DNA of 64,000 nucleotides from Mycolicibacterium insubricum (GTDB lineage Bacteria; Actinomycetota; Actinomycetes; Mycobacteriales; Mycobacteriaceae). The notes beneath the pieces were generated by a model. That model made no database searches, was not told where the DNA came from, and worked only from the letters and a program-made list of their open reading frames with translations. The translations under genes were made by a program, and so were the position numbers. Positions 9,975 to 20,265 of the stretch are shown here, piece by piece (the stretch's first letter is position 1; the number at the start of each line of letters is the position of its first letter). Location of the stretch: NCBI RefSeq assembly GCF_010731615.1, contig NZ_AP022618.1:3534001-3598000 (forward strand). Reading direction: 5' to 3'.

Positions 9975-12938
9975 TCAGCCGGTCACCGGCGGACCGGCCG
10001 GCCGTGCCGCGGCGCGGCGGCGACGCGGCCGTTCGGGAGCCGGATTCACCGCCTCGTCGACGGGCTCGGGTTCGGCGGCGTCGTCCTCATCGTCACCGTC
10101 GGTGTCGTCGTCGACGAGGTCCTCGTCGTCCTCATCGCCGTCGTCGTCCTCATCGGAGTCGTCCTCATCGAGGTCGTCCTCGTCAGAGTCCTCGTCCTCA
10201 GAGTCTTCGTCGGCGTCCTCGTCATCGGCGTCACCGTCGACGAGATCGATGTCATCGAGGTCGTCGTCCTCCTCGTCGTCGTCGCCGTCGAGATCGATCT
10301 CCTCCTCGTCGGCCTCGACATCGTCCTCGTCGTCGAGATCGGCCGCGGCGGTCTCCTCGGTGACCTGCTCGGCCGTCTCGGCCTCGACGATCTGCTCCTC
10401 GGCGGTCGGCGTCTCATCATCATCGTCGACCGGGACGGACTCACCGTCCTCGTCCTCGTCGCCGTGCCGGTGCGCCATCGCCTTGAACATCGGGTGGTCC
10501 CCGACCGAGTGCGCCGGGATCTTGGCCACCGGCGTCTCCTCGACCTTCCCGGGCTTGCGGGCCCGGCGATTGCGCCGGTTCTCGGTCTTGCGAGGGGCCG
10601 GCGGCGCGGAATCGACCGGATCGGCGTGCAGCACGATGCCGCGACCCGCGCAGTGGGTACAGGTGGTGGAGAACGCCTCGACCAGACCGGTGCCCAGCCG
10701 CTTACGGGTCAACTGGACCAGCCCCAGCGAGGTGACCTCGGAAACCTGGTGCCGGGTGCGGTCGCGGCCCAGCGCCTCGGTGAGCCGGCGCAGCACCAGA
10801 TCCCGGTTGGACTCCAGCACCATGTCGATGAAGTCGATCACCACGATGCCGCCGATGTCACGCAGCCGCAGCTGGCGCACGACCTCCTCGGCCGCCTCCA
10901 GGTTGTTCTTGGTGACGGTCTGTTCCAGGTTCCCGCCGGCACCGGTGAACTTGCCGGTGTTGACGTCGACAACGGTCATCGCCTCGGTCCGGTCGATCAC
11001 CAGGGTGCCGCCCGATGGCAACCACACCTTGCGGTCCATCGCCTTGGTCAACTGCTCGTCGATGCGGTGCACGGCGAACACGTCGGGCCCACCGTCGACC
11101 GGCTCGTACTTGGTGACCTTGGAAACCAGCTCGGGGGCAACCGAACTCACGTATTCGTCGATGGTCTCCCAGGCACTCTCCCCCTGCACGGTCAGCCCGG
11201 AGAAGTCCTCGTTGAACAGGTCGCGGATGACCTTGACCAGAACGTCGGGTTCCTCGTAGAGCGCGACGGCCGCACCGGCGGCGTTGGCGGTGGTCTGCGC
11301 GGCGGTGGCCTCGATCTCGGCCCAGCGTTCCTGCAGCCGGGCGACATCGGTGCGGATGTCGGATTCCTTCACGCCCTCTGACGCGGTGCGGATGATGACG
11401 CCGGCGTCGGCGGGCACCACCTCGCGCAGGATCTCCTTGAGGCGCTGGCGTTCGGTGTCGGGCAGCTTGCGGCTGATCCCGGTCGAGGACGCGCCGGGCA
11501 CGTAGACCAGGTAGCGTCCGGCCAGCGAGATCTGCGTGGTGAGCCGGGCACCCTTGTGCCCGACGGGGTCCTTGCTGACCTGCACCACGACGTAGTCGCC
11601 GGGCTTGAGGGCCTGCTCGATCTTGCGGTTGGCGCCACCGAGACCGGCGGCCTCCCAGTTCACCTCACCGGCGTAAAGCACACCGTTTCGGCCGCGGCCG
11701 ATGTCGACGAACGCCGCCTCCATCGAGGGCAGCACGTTCTGCACGATGCCCAGGTACACGTTGCCGACCAGCGACGCCGATGCCGCCGAGGTGACGAAGT
11801 GTTCGACGACGATGCCGTCTTCGAGCACCGCGATCTGGGTGTAGCGGGCGCCCTCGTGCGGGGGTTCGGTGCGCACCTTGTCGCGGACCACCATCACCCG
11901 GTCGACGGCCTCGCGCCGCGCCAGGAATTCGGCCTCGGACAGGATCGGCGGACGGCGACGGCCCGCGTCGCGGCCGTCACGGCGGCGCTGGCGCTTGGCC
12001 TCCAGCCGGGTCGATCCGGTGATGCCCTGGATCTCGTCGGGATCCTTGTCGCCCTTGCCAGAGCGCCGTCCGACACGCTCGTGCACGACGGTGTTCGGCG
12101 GGTCGTCGGGAGAACCGGCATCCGAGTCGTCGGCGGCGACGGCGCCGGACTTGCGGCGACGCCGACGCCGGCGGCGCTTGGTGGCCCCTTCGCCGCCCTC
12201 GGCACCTTCTTCGCCCTCGGCGTCCTCGTCTTCGTCGCCCTCGGCGTCCGCTTCGGCCTCGTCGGAGTCGGCTCCGGTGTCCTCGGCGCCCTCGCCGTCG
12301 GTTTCCTCACCCTCGTCGGCGCCGGCCTCTCCGCCGCGGCCCCGTCCGCGCCCTCGGCGGCCGCGGCGCCGGCGACGGTTGGCCGGGCGGGCGCCCTCGT
12401 CCTCGCCACCCTCGGCGTCGGCGTCGCCACCCTCGGCGTCGTCCTCGCCACCCTCGGCGTCGGCGTCGGCGTCGGTGCCCTCGGTGTCGGCATCCTCGGT
12501 GTCGATGTCATCGGTCTCTTCGACCTCGACCGCGTCGGAGACGTCGGCAGCCGCGTCATCGGCGGGCTCGGGTGTCGGCGGCAGCACGATCGGCTGGGGT
12601 GCGACGAACAGCGGCACGTCGACGGGCTGGGTCTCGGCGGGCGGCGTCTCCAGCATCAGCCGGGATTCCGGCTCCTCGGCAAGCGTCTCGGCGGCGGCCA
12701 GCAGGTCGCGGACCCGCACGGCCTCCTCGCGGTCGACGCCGGAGTGCGCGCTGCGGGCGCGACCGTCGAGTTCGACCAGGGCGTCGAGCACCTTGCGGCT
12801 GGTGGTGCCCAGCACCCGGGCCAGCGAATGCACCCGCAACCGCTCGGGCAGCTCGGGTTCGGCGGGTGCCGGAGTCAGCTCACCGCTGATTGCGGTGGTG
12901 TCGTCGGTGTTGTCGGCTGTGAAGTCATCGTCGTGCAC
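9975..12938 (-). CDS. rne: Ribonuclease E/G
   Basis: A single-strand endoribonuclease for mRNA decay and rRNA processing. The 987-residue protein has the mycobacterial layout: a conserved catalytic core flanked by long disordered arms. Residues about 1-330 are an Asp/Glu/Ala/Gly-rich arm interrupted by Arg-rich patches (RRRRGRRGRGRGR). An S1-type RNA-binding segment follows (VGNVYLGIVQNVLPSMEAAF). The catalytic Asp motifs are DVNTGKFTG (about 653) and IDFIDM (about 699). The Zn-link CTHC is near 759. The C-terminal ~150 residues are again extremely acidic and end in a basic PRRRRAAARP patch. The arms are probably scaffolds for degradosome partners. Confidence 0.96.
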   Translation of the reverse strand: MHDDDFTADNTDDTTAISGELTPAPAEPELPERLRVHSLARVLGTTSRKVLDALVELDGRARSAHSGVDREEAVRVRDLLAAAETLAEEPESRLMLETPPAETQPVDVPLFVAPQPIVLPPTPEPADDAAADVSDAVEVEETDDIDTEDADTEGTDADADAEGGEDDAEGGDADAEGGEDEGARPANRRRRRGRRGRGRGRGGEAGADEGEETDGEGAEDTGADSDEAEADAEGDEDEDAEGEEGAEGGEGATKRRRRRRRRKSGAVAADDSDAGSPDDPPNTVVHERVGRRSGKGDKDPDEIQGITGSTRLEAKRQRRRDGRDAGRRRPPILSEAEFLARREAVDRVMVVRDKVRTEPPHEGARYTQIAVLEDGIVVEHFVTSAASASLVGNVYLGIVQNVLPSMEAAFVDIGRGRNGVLYAGEVNWEAAGLGGANRKIEQALKPGDYVVVQVSKDPVGHKGARLTTQISLAGRYLVYVPGASSTGISRKLPDTERQRLKEILREVVPADAGVIIRTASEGVKESDIRTDVARLQERWAEIEATAAQTTANAAGAAVALYEEPDVLVKVIRDLFNEDFSGLTVQGESAWETIDEYVSSVAPELVSKVTKYEPVDGGPDVFAVHRIDEQLTKAMDRKVWLPSGGTLVIDRTEAMTVVDVNTGKFTGAGGNLEQTVTKNNLEAAEEVVRQLRLRDIGGIVVIDFIDMVLESNRDLVLRRLTEALGRDRTRHQVSEVTSLGLVQLTRKRLGTGLVEAFSTTCTHCAGRGIVLHADPVDSAPPAPRKTENRRNRRARKPGKVEETPVAKIPAHSVGDHPMFKAMAHRHGDEDEDGESVPVDDDDETPTAEEQIVEAETAEQVTEETAAADLDDEDDVEADEEEIDLDGDDDEEDDDLDDIDLVDGDADDEDADEDSEDEDSDEDDLDEDDSDEDDDGDEDDEDLVDDDTDGDDEDDAAEPEPVDEAVNPAPERPRRRRAAARPAGPPVTG

Positions 12939-13239
12939 GTAGGCTCCTTCGACCCCCGGGCGCGTCGGCTGGACGCGGCCGCGCGGGGGCCTCGCTATGA
13001 ACCCGGAACATCGCGAACCGGGTTTGTCGTGGTCTCGCCCCGGGTAGCTCTTGTGAAGCCCGCCCGGTGCCTGGGTCGGGTGAAAACCGCCGCGGCCCGC
13101 GCCGCACCGCCGAAGCGATGGTCGCGCTCGTTTAGGTCCTCACTCAGGCTTGCGCCGCCGGCCAGGATATCCGGTCGCGACGTTCACCTGTGATCAGTAT
13201 CCCACACCGGTACAGAGCGGTTGACCAGGCAGGGCCGAG
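12939..13239. other. Intergenic region / probable rne leader
   Basis: 301 bp between the ndk stop and the rne start, both on the minus strand. No coding frame, tRNA or obvious terminator is visible. Read on the minus strand it is G/C-rich, with a possible TANNNT -10 (TATCCT) near 13167-13172 that would give a 5' leader of about 220 nt. A long leader would suit RNase E autoregulation, but this is inference. Confidence 0.4.
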
Positions 13240-13650
13240 TCAGAGGCCGGGGAACCAGAGCGCGATCTCGCGGGCGGCGGATTCCGCCGAGTCCGAGCCG
13301 TGCACCAGGTTGTACTGGGTCTCCAGGCCGAAATCACCGCGGATGGTCCCGGGAGTCGCCTTCTCGACGGGGTCGGTGCCGCCGGCCAGCTGGCGGAACG
13401 CCGCCACGGCGCGGGGTCCCTCCAGGACCGCTGCCACCACCGGGCCCGAGGTGATGAACTCCAGCAGCTCACCGAAGAACGACCGCTCGGCGTGCTCGGC
13501 GTAGTGCTCGCGGGCCACCGCCTCACTGACGTTCACCAGCGACAGCGCCACGATGTTCAGGCCCTTGCGCTCGATCCGATTGAGGATCTCGCCGACCAGC
13601 TTGCGCTCGACGCCATCGGGCTTCACCAAAACCAGAGTCCGCTCAGTCAC
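13240..13650 (-). CDS. ndk: Nucleoside diphosphate kinase
   Basis: It balances nucleoside triphosphate pools by gamma-phosphate transfer through a phospho-histidine. The 136-residue protein starts at GTG 13650 ([17 protein letters not shown]) and holds the active-site His117 in [11 protein letters not shown]. The length equals the usual bacterial Ndk. The longer frame from 13686 is rejected because its extra 12 residues do not belong to the family. It is 57 bp downstream of the DUF4233 gene and presumably part of the valS-folC transcript. Confidence 0.97.
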   Translation of the reverse strand: MTERTLVLVKPDGVERKLVGEILNRIERKGLNIVALSLVNVSEAVAREHYAEHAERSFFGELLEFITSGPVVAAVLEGPRAVAAFRQLAGGTDPVEKATPGTIRGDFGLETQYNLVHGSDSAESAAREIALWFPGL

Positions 13651-13707
13651 GGCGCAAAGCGTAAGGGACACCGCGGCGACCCACAAATGCGGGGCGCCGG
13701 TGGCCGA

Positions 13708-14100
13708 TCACTGCTGGCTGGGCAACAATCCCCGGCGCTGCCGGCGCAGCACCTCCCCGCGCAGATAGGCAACGAGCAACCAGACGCCGGTGAAGATCAG
13801 GCCCATCACCCCGACCAGCGAGTAGATCCACCAGCCGCCGATCAGCACCAGCTGAAGGCCCAGGTTCGCCCAGATCGCCCAGGGCCGGCCCTGCAGGCCG
13901 GCCATCAGCACCAGCAACGCCACGAAGCCCAGCAGGTAGGCGCGCGAGGCCGGGGTCAGCCCCGGGCCGACGGCACTGACGACCGGCAGTGCCAGGGCCA
14001 CCACGATGGCCTCCAGCAGCAGGATCCCGGACATCACGCCGCGGAAGCTCTTCCACGGATCGCCGACGGGCGGTGCCGGGTTCTCCTCGGGTTCGGTCAT
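13708..14100 (-). CDS. DUF4233 membrane protein
   Basis: A 130-residue protein with a short acidic N-terminus and four hydrophobic segments (ILLLEAIVVALALPVV, AYLLGFVALLVLMAGL, WAIWANLGLQLVLIGGWW and GVMGLIFTGVWLLVAYL), then a basic tail. This matches the actinobacterial DUF4233 family that follows folC. Its ATG overlaps the folC stop (ATGA at 14097-14100), so the two are translationally coupled. The function is unknown. Confidence 0.85.
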   Translation of the reverse strand: MTEPEENPAPPVGDPWKSFRGVMSGILLLEAIVVALALPVVSAVGPGLTPASRAYLLGFVALLVLMAGLQGRPWAIWANLGLQLVLIGGWWIYSLVGVMGLIFTGVWLLVAYLRGEVLRRQRRGLLPSQQ

Positions 14101-15500
14101 GCCGGGTCCTTTCCGAACAGGGTGCGCGCGGCGCCGGCGGTCAGAACCGATCCGGTGATGACGATGCCGGCTCCCGACATCGACGTGCCGGCACCGGACT
14201 CCTCGACCAGCGCGGTGGCCAGTTCGATGGCATCACTGAGGTTCTCGGCCGCGTGCACCCGGTCGGGGCCGAACTCCTCGGCGGCCAGGGCGGCAAGCTC
14301 GGCGACCGACAGCGCCCGCGGGGATCCGTTGTGGGTGACCACCACCTGGTCGAAGACCGGTTCCCAGGCGGCCAGCATGGCGGCAACGTCCTTGCCGTCG
14401 GACACGCTGAGCACGCCGATCAGGAAGTGGAAGTCGAATTCGTCGGCCAGGGTCTGAGCCAGCGCGGTCGCGCCCGCCGGGTTGTGCGCGGCGTCGATGA
14501 ACACCGACGGCGCGCTGCGCATGCGCTCCATCCGGCCGGGACTGGTGACGGCCGCGAAGCCGGCGCGCACGGCGTCGACGTCGAGCTGCCGGTCGGCGCC
14601 GGCACCGAAGAAGGCCTCCACCGCGGCCAGTGCGACGGCGGCGTTGTGCGCCTGGTGCTCGCCGTGCAGCGGCAGGAAGATGTCCGGGTAGACGCCGCCG
14701 AGTCCCTGCAGGGTGAGCACCTGGCCGCCGACGGCGACCCGGCGTTCCAACACCGCGAACTCCGAGCCCTCGCGGGCGACCGCGGCGTCGACGCGGGCGG
14801 CCTGGGTCAGCAGCGCGTCCATGGCGGCCGGCTCCTGACGGGCGATGATCGCGACGGTGTCCACGCTGCCGGAGCCCGGACGGATGATGCCGGCCTTCTC
14901 GGTGGCGATGCCGGCCAGTTCGTCACCGAGGTACTCGACGTGGTCGATGCCGATCGGGGTGATGACGGCGACCGGCGCGTCCACGACATTGGTGGCGTCC
15001 CAGCGCCCGCCCATCCCCACCTCGACGACGGCGATGTCGACGGGTGCGTCGGCGAACGCCGCGAACGCCATCGCGGTGAGCACCTCGAACTTGCTCATCG
15101 CCGGGCCCGGCTCCCCCATCGCCCCGGTCAGCGACTGCTCGTCGACCATCAGCACGTACGGCTCGATCTCCCGGTAGGTCTCGACGTAGCGAGCCGGCGA
15201 GATCGGTTGGTCGTCGACGGCGATGCGCTCCACCGCGGACTGCAGGTGCGGGCTGGTGGTACGCCCGGTCCGCCGGTGCAGCGCGGTCAGCAGCGCGTCG
15301 ACCATCCGGGTCACCGAGGTCTTGCCGTTGGTGCCGGTGACGTGAATGGCCGGGTAGCTGAGCTGCGGGTTGCCCAGCAGGTCCAGCAGCGCGGTGATCC
15401 GGGCCAGCGACGGCTCGATCTTGGTCTCCGGCCAGCGGGCGTCGAGCAGGTGCTCGACCTGCAGCAGCGCGGCGACCTCGTCGGGCGTCGGTGCGCTCAC
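14097..15500 (-). CDS. folC: Folylpolyglutamate/dihydrofolate synthase
   Basis: It adds glutamate to dihydropteroate and to folates, which retains folate in the cell. The 467-residue protein has the Mur-ligase-like P-loop [14 protein letters not shown] (GTNGKT at 56-61), [10 protein letters not shown], and the C-terminal glutamate-ligase domain with [10 protein letters not shown] start it at GTG 15500 ([18 protein letters not shown]), whose codon overlaps the valS stop as GTGA; the frame further upstream is antisense shadow within valS. Length and motifs are intact. Confidence 0.95.
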   Translation of the reverse strand: MSAPTPDEVAALLQVEHLLDARWPETKIEPSLARITALLDLLGNPQLSYPAIHVTGTNGKTSVTRMVDALLTALHRRTGRTTSPHLQSAVERIAVDDQPISPARYVETYREIEPYVLMVDEQSLTGAMGEPGPAMSKFEVLTAMAFAAFADAPVDIAVVEVGMGGRWDATNVVDAPVAVITPIGIDHVEYLGDELAGIATEKAGIIRPGSGSVDTVAIIARQEPAAMDALLTQAARVDAAVAREGSEFAVLERRVAVGGQVLTLQGLGGVYPDIFLPLHGEHQAHNAAVALAAVEAFFGAGADRQLDVDAVRAGFAAVTSPGRMERMRSAPSVFIDAAHNPAGATALAQTLADEFDFHFLIGVLSVSDGKDVAAMLAAWEPVFDQVVVTHNGSPRALSVAELAALAAEEFGPDRVHAAENLSDAIELATALVEESGAGTSMSGAGIVITGSVLTAGAARTLFGKDPA

Positions 15501-18145
15501 AGCGCGGCCAGCCGCGCGGTGATCCGTTCGACCTCTTCGGTGGCCAGCTGGTGGCGACCGCGGATCTTCTGCACCTCGGATTCGGGGGCCTTGGCCAGGA
15601 ACGCCTCGTTGCCCAGTTTGGCGCCTGCTCCCTTGAGTTCCTTCTCGGCGGCGGCCAGCGCCTTCTCCAGCCGGCGTCGCTCGGCCTCGACGTCCACCGC
15701 GCCGGAGGTGTCCAGTTCGACCAGCACCGTCGCGTCGGTGAGCCGAACCTCGACCGAGGCGGTGGGGGTGAATCCGTCGGCGGCCTCGGTGAGCCAGGCC
15801 AGCGCCGCGACGGCCGGCAGCTGGGCGTCCAGGTCGGCCTCGGTGACCCGCGCCAGCCGGGCCGAGACCTTCTTGCGGTCGGCCAGGCCCTGATCGCTGC
15901 GGAACCGCCGGATCTCGGTGACCAGCGCCTGCAGATCCGAAATCCGTTTGTCGGCAACCCGGTCCGACCGGATGCCGGACGGCGTCGGCCAGTCGGCGAT
16001 CACCAGCGACTCCTCGCCGGTGAGTGCGGTCCACAGGCTTTCGGTGACGAACGGCATCACCGGGTGCAGCAGTTTGAGCAGGGTGTCGAGCACGGCGGCC
16101 AGCACGGCGGTGGTGTGTTCGGCACCCGAATTCAGCTGCACCTTGGCCAGTTCCAGGTACCAGTCGCAGAACTCATCCCAGGCGAAGTGGTAGAGCGCCT
16201 CGCAGGCCCGATTGAAGTCGTAGTCGTCCAGCGCCGAATCCACCTCGGCGCGAACGGTTTCCAGCCTGCCGAGGATCCACCGGTCGGCGTCGGTGAGTTT
16301 GGCGGGCTCCGGCAGCGGCGCCGGAGCCGCGCCGTTCATCAGGGCGAACCGGGTGGCGTTGAACACCTTGGTGGCGAAGTTGCGCGACGCGCGGGCGTGG
16401 TCCGGCCCGATGGACAGGTCACCGCCGGGGCTGGCGCCGCGGGCCAGGGTGAACCGCAGGGCGTCGGCGCCGAACTCCTCGACCCAGTCCAGCGGGTCGA
16501 TGCCGTTGCCCTTGGACTTGCTCATCTTTGAGCCGTGTTCGTCGCGGATGAGACCGTGCAGGAACACATTCTCGAACGGCACCTGCGCGCCGCGGGTGCC
16601 ACCGGCGGTGATCGCGTCGTCGTCGCCGACGAACGTGCCGAACATCATCATCCGGGCCACCCAAAAGAACAGGATGTCGTAGCCGGTGACCAGCACGCTG
16701 GTGGGATAGAACTTCTCCAGCTCGGGGGTCCGGTCCGGCCAGCCCATGGTGGAGAACGGCCACAGCGCCGAGGAGAACCAGGTGTCGAGCACGTCGGGGT
16801 CCTGGGTCCAGCCGGCCGGCGGGGTCTCGTCGGGTCCGACGCACACCTTCTCCCCGTCCGGACCGTGCCAGATCGGGATGCGGTGACCCCACCAGAGCTG
16901 GCGCGAGATGCACCAGTCGTGCATGTCGTCGACCCAGCCGAACCACCGGGGCTCCAGGCTCTTGGGGTGAATGACGGTGTCGCCGCCCCGGACCGCGTCG
17001 CCGGCGGCCTTGGCCATCGACTCGACCCGGACCCACCACTGCAGGCTCAGCCGCGGTTCGATCGGTTCGCCGCTGCGTTCGGAGTGCCCGACGCTGTGCA
17101 GATACGGGCGCTTCTCGGCGACGATGCGGCCCTCGGCGGCCAGCGCCTCGCGCACCGCGACACGGGCCTCGAAGCGGTCCATGCCGTCGAATCGTGTTCC
17201 GGTATCGGCGATCCGGCCGGCCTTGTCCATGATCGTCGGCATCGCCAGCCCGTGCCGCTGGCCGATCTCGAAGTCATTGGGGTCGTGCGCCGGGGTGACC
17301 TTGACCGCGCCGGTGCCGAATTCGGGATCGACGTGCCCGTCGGCGACGATGACGATCTCCCGGTCGGTGAACGGGTGGGCCAGGGTGCGCCCGACCAGGC
17401 CGCGGTAGCGGTCGTCATCGGGATGCACGGCGATCGCGGTGTCGCCGAGCATGGTCTCGACCCGGGTGGTGGCCACCACGATGTGGGGCTCGTCGTCGTT
17501 CATCGAGCCGTAACGGAAGGAGACCAGTTCGCCCTCGACATCGGAGTATTTGACCTCGAGGTCGCTGATCGCGGTCTGCAGTACCGGCGACCAGTTGACC
17601 AGCCGCTCGGCCTGGTAGATCAGCCCGGCGTCGTAGAGACGTTTGAAGATGGTGCGCACGGCCCGGGACAGGCCGTCGTCCATGGTGAAGCGGTCGCGGC
17701 TCCAGTCCACCCCGTCGCCGATACGGCGCATCTGCTCACCGATGGTGCCGCCGGACTCGCGCTTCCAGTCCCAGACCTTCTCGACGAAGGCCTCCCGGCC
17801 CAGGTCCTCCTTGGTGGTCCCGGCGGCGGCGAGCTGCTTTTCCACCACCGACTGGGTGGCGATGCCGGCGTGGTCCATACCCGGCAGCCACAGCACCTCG
17901 AAACCCTGCATGCGCTTGCGGCGGGTCAGCGCGTCCATCAGCGTGTGGTCGAGCGCGTGGCCCATGTGCAGGCTGCCGGTGACGTTCGGCGGCGGCAGCA
18001 CGATCGAGTACGGCGGCTTGTCACTGGTGGGGTCGGCGGTGAAATACCCGGCGTCGACCCAGCCCCGATACAGGGCGTCTTCTACCGCACCCGGATCCCA
18101 CGACTTGGGCAGGGACGTCTGGGCATCAGAATGGGCGCTGGTCAC
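15497..18145 (-). CDS. valS: Valyl-tRNA synthetase
   Basis: A class I aminoacyl-tRNA synthetase of 882 residues that charges tRNA-Val and edits threonine. The HIGH-type motif appears as HMGH (60-63) after PPPNVTGSL, and KMSKSKGN lies near residue 540. The large CP1 editing insertion, the anticodon-binding domain and a C-terminal coiled coil ([18 protein letters not shown]) are all present. The start [18 protein letters not shown] adds a short lead before the conserved LPKSWDP. It heads the valS-folC-DUF4233 overlap chain. Confidence 0.97.
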   Translation of the reverse strand: MTSAHSDAQTSLPKSWDPGAVEDALYRGWVDAGYFTADPTSDKPPYSIVLPPPNVTGSLHMGHALDHTLMDALTRRKRMQGFEVLWLPGMDHAGIATQSVVEKQLAAAGTTKEDLGREAFVEKVWDWKRESGGTIGEQMRRIGDGVDWSRDRFTMDDGLSRAVRTIFKRLYDAGLIYQAERLVNWSPVLQTAISDLEVKYSDVEGELVSFRYGSMNDDEPHIVVATTRVETMLGDTAIAVHPDDDRYRGLVGRTLAHPFTDREIVIVADGHVDPEFGTGAVKVTPAHDPNDFEIGQRHGLAMPTIMDKAGRIADTGTRFDGMDRFEARVAVREALAAEGRIVAEKRPYLHSVGHSERSGEPIEPRLSLQWWVRVESMAKAAGDAVRGGDTVIHPKSLEPRWFGWVDDMHDWCISRQLWWGHRIPIWHGPDGEKVCVGPDETPPAGWTQDPDVLDTWFSSALWPFSTMGWPDRTPELEKFYPTSVLVTGYDILFFWVARMMMFGTFVGDDDAITAGGTRGAQVPFENVFLHGLIRDEHGSKMSKSKGNGIDPLDWVEEFGADALRFTLARGASPGGDLSIGPDHARASRNFATKVFNATRFALMNGAAPAPLPEPAKLTDADRWILGRLETVRAEVDSALDDYDFNRACEALYHFAWDEFCDWYLELAKVQLNSGAEHTTAVLAAVLDTLLKLLHPVMPFVTESLWTALTGEESLVIADWPTPSGIRSDRVADKRISDLQALVTEIRRFRSDQGLADRKKVSARLARVTEADLDAQLPAVAALAWLTEAADGFTPTASVEVRLTDATVLVELDTSGAVDVEAERRRLEKALAAAEKELKGAGAKLGNEAFLAKAPESEVQKIRGRHQLATEEVERITARLAAL

Positions 18146-18171
18146 CGGTTGATTCTAGGAAGCCGGTGCCG

Positions 18172-18214
18172 CCCGGCGCGAAAGCCCCCGTCGGCGGAGG
18201 CTTTCGGCGCCGGG
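18172..18214 (-). terminator. Hairpin downstream of the DUF937 gene
   Basis: CCCGGCGCGAAAGCC (18172-18186) pairs with GGCTTTCGGCGCCGGG (18199-18214), with one bulged base and a 12-nt loop. It lies between the DUF937 stop and the valS start. There is no T-tract, so it would be an I-shaped terminator or another stem-loop. Confidence 0.5.
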
Positions 18215-18227
18215 TGACCGGTGCTGA

Positions 18228-18830
18228 TTACTTCTTGCCGCCCAGCAGGCCGCCGAGGATATCCCCGATCGGGTTGTTGGACTTGCCGCCGCCGAGCACG
18301 CTGCCCAGGATGCTGCCCAGCGGGTTGTTGCCGCCGGAGGCGCCCGCGCCGGCTCCGCCGAGGATGCCGCCCAGCAGGTCGCCGAGGATGTTGCCCGACC
18401 CCTGCGCCTGGTTGCCCGCGTCGGCGGTGCGGTTGGCGAACTGCTTGCCGATGTAGGCCAGCACGATGGGAGCCAGCAGCGGCAGCAGCTTCTGCATCAG
18501 GCCGCTGTCGGCGCCGCCCTGACCGGCCAGCGCCGAGGCCACCGCCGAGCTGTCGTTGCCGCCGAAGATCCGCGCGACGGCCTGGTCGCCCGCGGCCTCG
18601 TCGACGTCGTCGACGACCACGCCGCCGTCCAGCAGACCGCTGGCCGCGTGCTCCTCGGCGACCTCCGCGATCTTGTCGGCCGCGCCCTCCTCGGCGTTGG
18701 CCTGCATGCCGCCGACCATCACCGGGACCAGCGTCTGGATGGCCTTGTTCACGTCGTCTTCGGAGGCACCCACCCGAGCTGCGATGTCGGCAACCGGGAT
18801 CTGCGCGAGCAGATCGTCGAGGTCAGCCAT
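18228..18830 (-). CDS. DUF937 domain protein
   Basis: A 200-residue protein starting at ATG 18830 (MADLDDLLAQIPV), preceded by GAAGGGTGG. The first ~150 residues are helical and fit DUF937: VGASEDDVNKAIQTLVPVMV, then LMQKLLPLLAPIVLAYIGKQ. The C-terminal ~50 residues are a Gly/Leu/Asn-rich repeat (GSILGSVLGG and GDILGGLLGG units) ending GGKK. There is no signal peptide. The function is unknown. Confidence 0.75.
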   Translation of the reverse strand: MADLDDLLAQIPVADIAARVGASEDDVNKAIQTLVPVMVGGMQANAEEGAADKIAEVAEEHAASGLLDGGVVVDDVDEAAGDQAVARIFGGNDSSAVASALAGQGGADSGLMQKLLPLLAPIVLAYIGKQFANRTADAGNQAQGSGNILGDLLGGILGGAGAGASGGNNPLGSILGSVLGGGKSNNPIGDILGGLLGGKK

Positions 18831-18942
18831 GTCTGTCCACCCTTCGTCATCGGCGGCCGCACCCACGTCGGCCGCGCTGCCGATGACCCTAGTCGCCGCC
18901 GGTGGCCGCTACTACCCCTCAGTACCGCGTCAGCGCTGCGCC

Positions 18943-20211
18943 TCAGACCAGCCGCTCGACGTCGAGACGGACACCGGCCGCGGGCAGCCGCGTCAGCAGG
19001 GCGTCGCCCATCGCCGAGGCGGGGGTGAGCACGCCCAGCAGGTCCGACAGCTTGTCACGGTCCAGAGCCAGCGCCAGACCGCTCTCCCCCAGCAGCACGG
19101 CGGTGGCCTTGTACCCGGGGTCGCCCTGCTGGGCGATGGTGGCCCGGTAGCGGGCGCCGCCGGAGGTGCTGGTGTAGGTCTCGATGGTGTAGTGGCCGTT
19201 CTCCCGGGCCGCCTCACTGGGCCCGTTGCCCGGCTTGGGCACCACCTTGTCGACTAGGGTGCGAGGCAGCTTGTTGAAGAACCGGGTGCCCAGGGCTGCC
19301 GAGGCGGCCTGTACGCCGGTGACCAGTCCCGCGATCACCGGTGCGGCCACCGAGCGGCCGAAGCTCATCTGTTCGGCGTAGGCGAAGCGGCGGCCGTAGA
19401 CGTAGTCCAGCAGTGCGTTGCTGCGGCGGACGATGCGGGTGTTGGAGCCCGCCATCACGAACGCGCCGGTCCAGTAGCCGGCCAACTCGGGGGCGATCTC
19501 GGCGCCGCGGTGCCAGCGAGTGTCGGACTGCCCGCCCAACTCCGGTTCTGCGCCGCGGTCGGGGCTCAGCGTGTAAGGGTCTTCCAGCACCCGGCGCAGC
19601 TCGGGGTCGGCCGACGCCTCGTCGAACATCTCCAGCGCGGAGGCGACGGTGCCGCCGGACACCCCACCCGACATCGACCGAACCACCAGGTTGGTGTCCA
19701 GCAGGTCCCCGGTGCCGTCGGCCTCGGCGCGGCGGTGCAGCGCGAAGACGGTCAGATCCGACGGGATCGAATCGAAGCCGCACGCGTGCACGATGCGGGC
19801 GCCGGTGTCGATGGCCTGCTTGTGGTGGCCGTCGATGCTTTCCAGGATGAAGTTCGGCTCGCCGGTCAGGTCGGCGTAGTCGGTACCGGCCGCTGCACAG
19901 GCGGCAACCAGGGGCAGACCGTACTTCGCGTACGGGCCGACGGTGGTGACCACCACCTGGGTGCGGGCGGCCATCGCGTCCAGGGTCTCCGGCCGTCCGG
20001 CGTCGGCGATGACGATCGGCCACTTGCGGGCCGCCTCACCGAGACCGTCGCGGACGGCGACCAGCTTGGACTCGGATCGACCGGCCAGCGCAATCCGCGC
20101 GTCGCCGGCGACGACGGCGGGGTGAGTGGACAGGTATTGCGCGGTCAGGCGACCGACGAAGCCGGTCGCGCCGTACAGGACGATGTCGAATTCACGCTGC
20201 GGTGTGGGCAT
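18943..20211 (-). CDS. Saccharopine-dehydrogenase-like NAD(P) oxidoreductase
   Basis: A 422-residue protein with an N-terminal Rossmann fold (DIVLYGATGFVGRLTAQYL), then TQVVVTTVGPYAKYG, DYADLTGEPNF and CGFDSIPSDL. This is the family of mycobacterial trans-acting enoyl reductases and other saccharopine-dehydrogenase-like enzymes, and position and length fit Rv2449c. The substrate is unknown and a lipid-related one is only a family-based guess. I start it at ATG 20211 (MPTPQREFD), downstream of a leaderless-type -10; the longer upstream frame is shadow. Confidence 0.85.
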   Translation of the reverse strand: MPTPQREFDIVLYGATGFVGRLTAQYLSTHPAVVAGDARIALAGRSESKLVAVRDGLGEAARKWPIVIADAGRPETLDAMAARTQVVVTTVGPYAKYGLPLVAACAAAGTDYADLTGEPNFILESIDGHHKQAIDTGARIVHACGFDSIPSDLTVFALHRRAEADGTGDLLDTNLVVRSMSGGVSGGTVASALEMFDEASADPELRRVLEDPYTLSPDRGAEPELGGQSDTRWHRGAEIAPELAGYWTGAFVMAGSNTRIVRRSNALLDYVYGRRFAYAEQMSFGRSVAAPVIAGLVTGVQAASAALGTRFFNKLPRTLVDKVVPKPGNGPSEAARENGHYTIETYTSTSGGARYRATIAQQGDPGYKATAVLLGESGLALALDRDKLSDLLGVLTPASAMGDALLTRLPAAGVRLDVERLV

Positions 20212-20218
20212 GACCGAA

Positions 20219-20224
20219 AACCTA
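20219..20224 (-). promoter_or_regulatory. Candidate leaderless -10 for the 20211 gene
   Basis: On the minus strand TAGGTT is followed by 7 nt and then the ATG at 20211. No Shine-Dalgarno fits in between. It forms a compact 54-bp divergent promoter region with the element at 20253. Confidence 0.55.
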
Positions 20225-20252
20225 CCCGCACCCTGCCGCAGCGGCCGTCGCG

Positions 20253-20258
20253 TACGTT
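20253..20258 (+). promoter_or_regulatory. Candidate leaderless -10 for the FAD monooxygenase
   Basis: TACGTT is followed by 7 nt and the ATG at 20266, the usual spacing for a leaderless mycobacterial transcript. Confidence 0.55.
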
Positions 20259-20265
20259 CCTTCTC

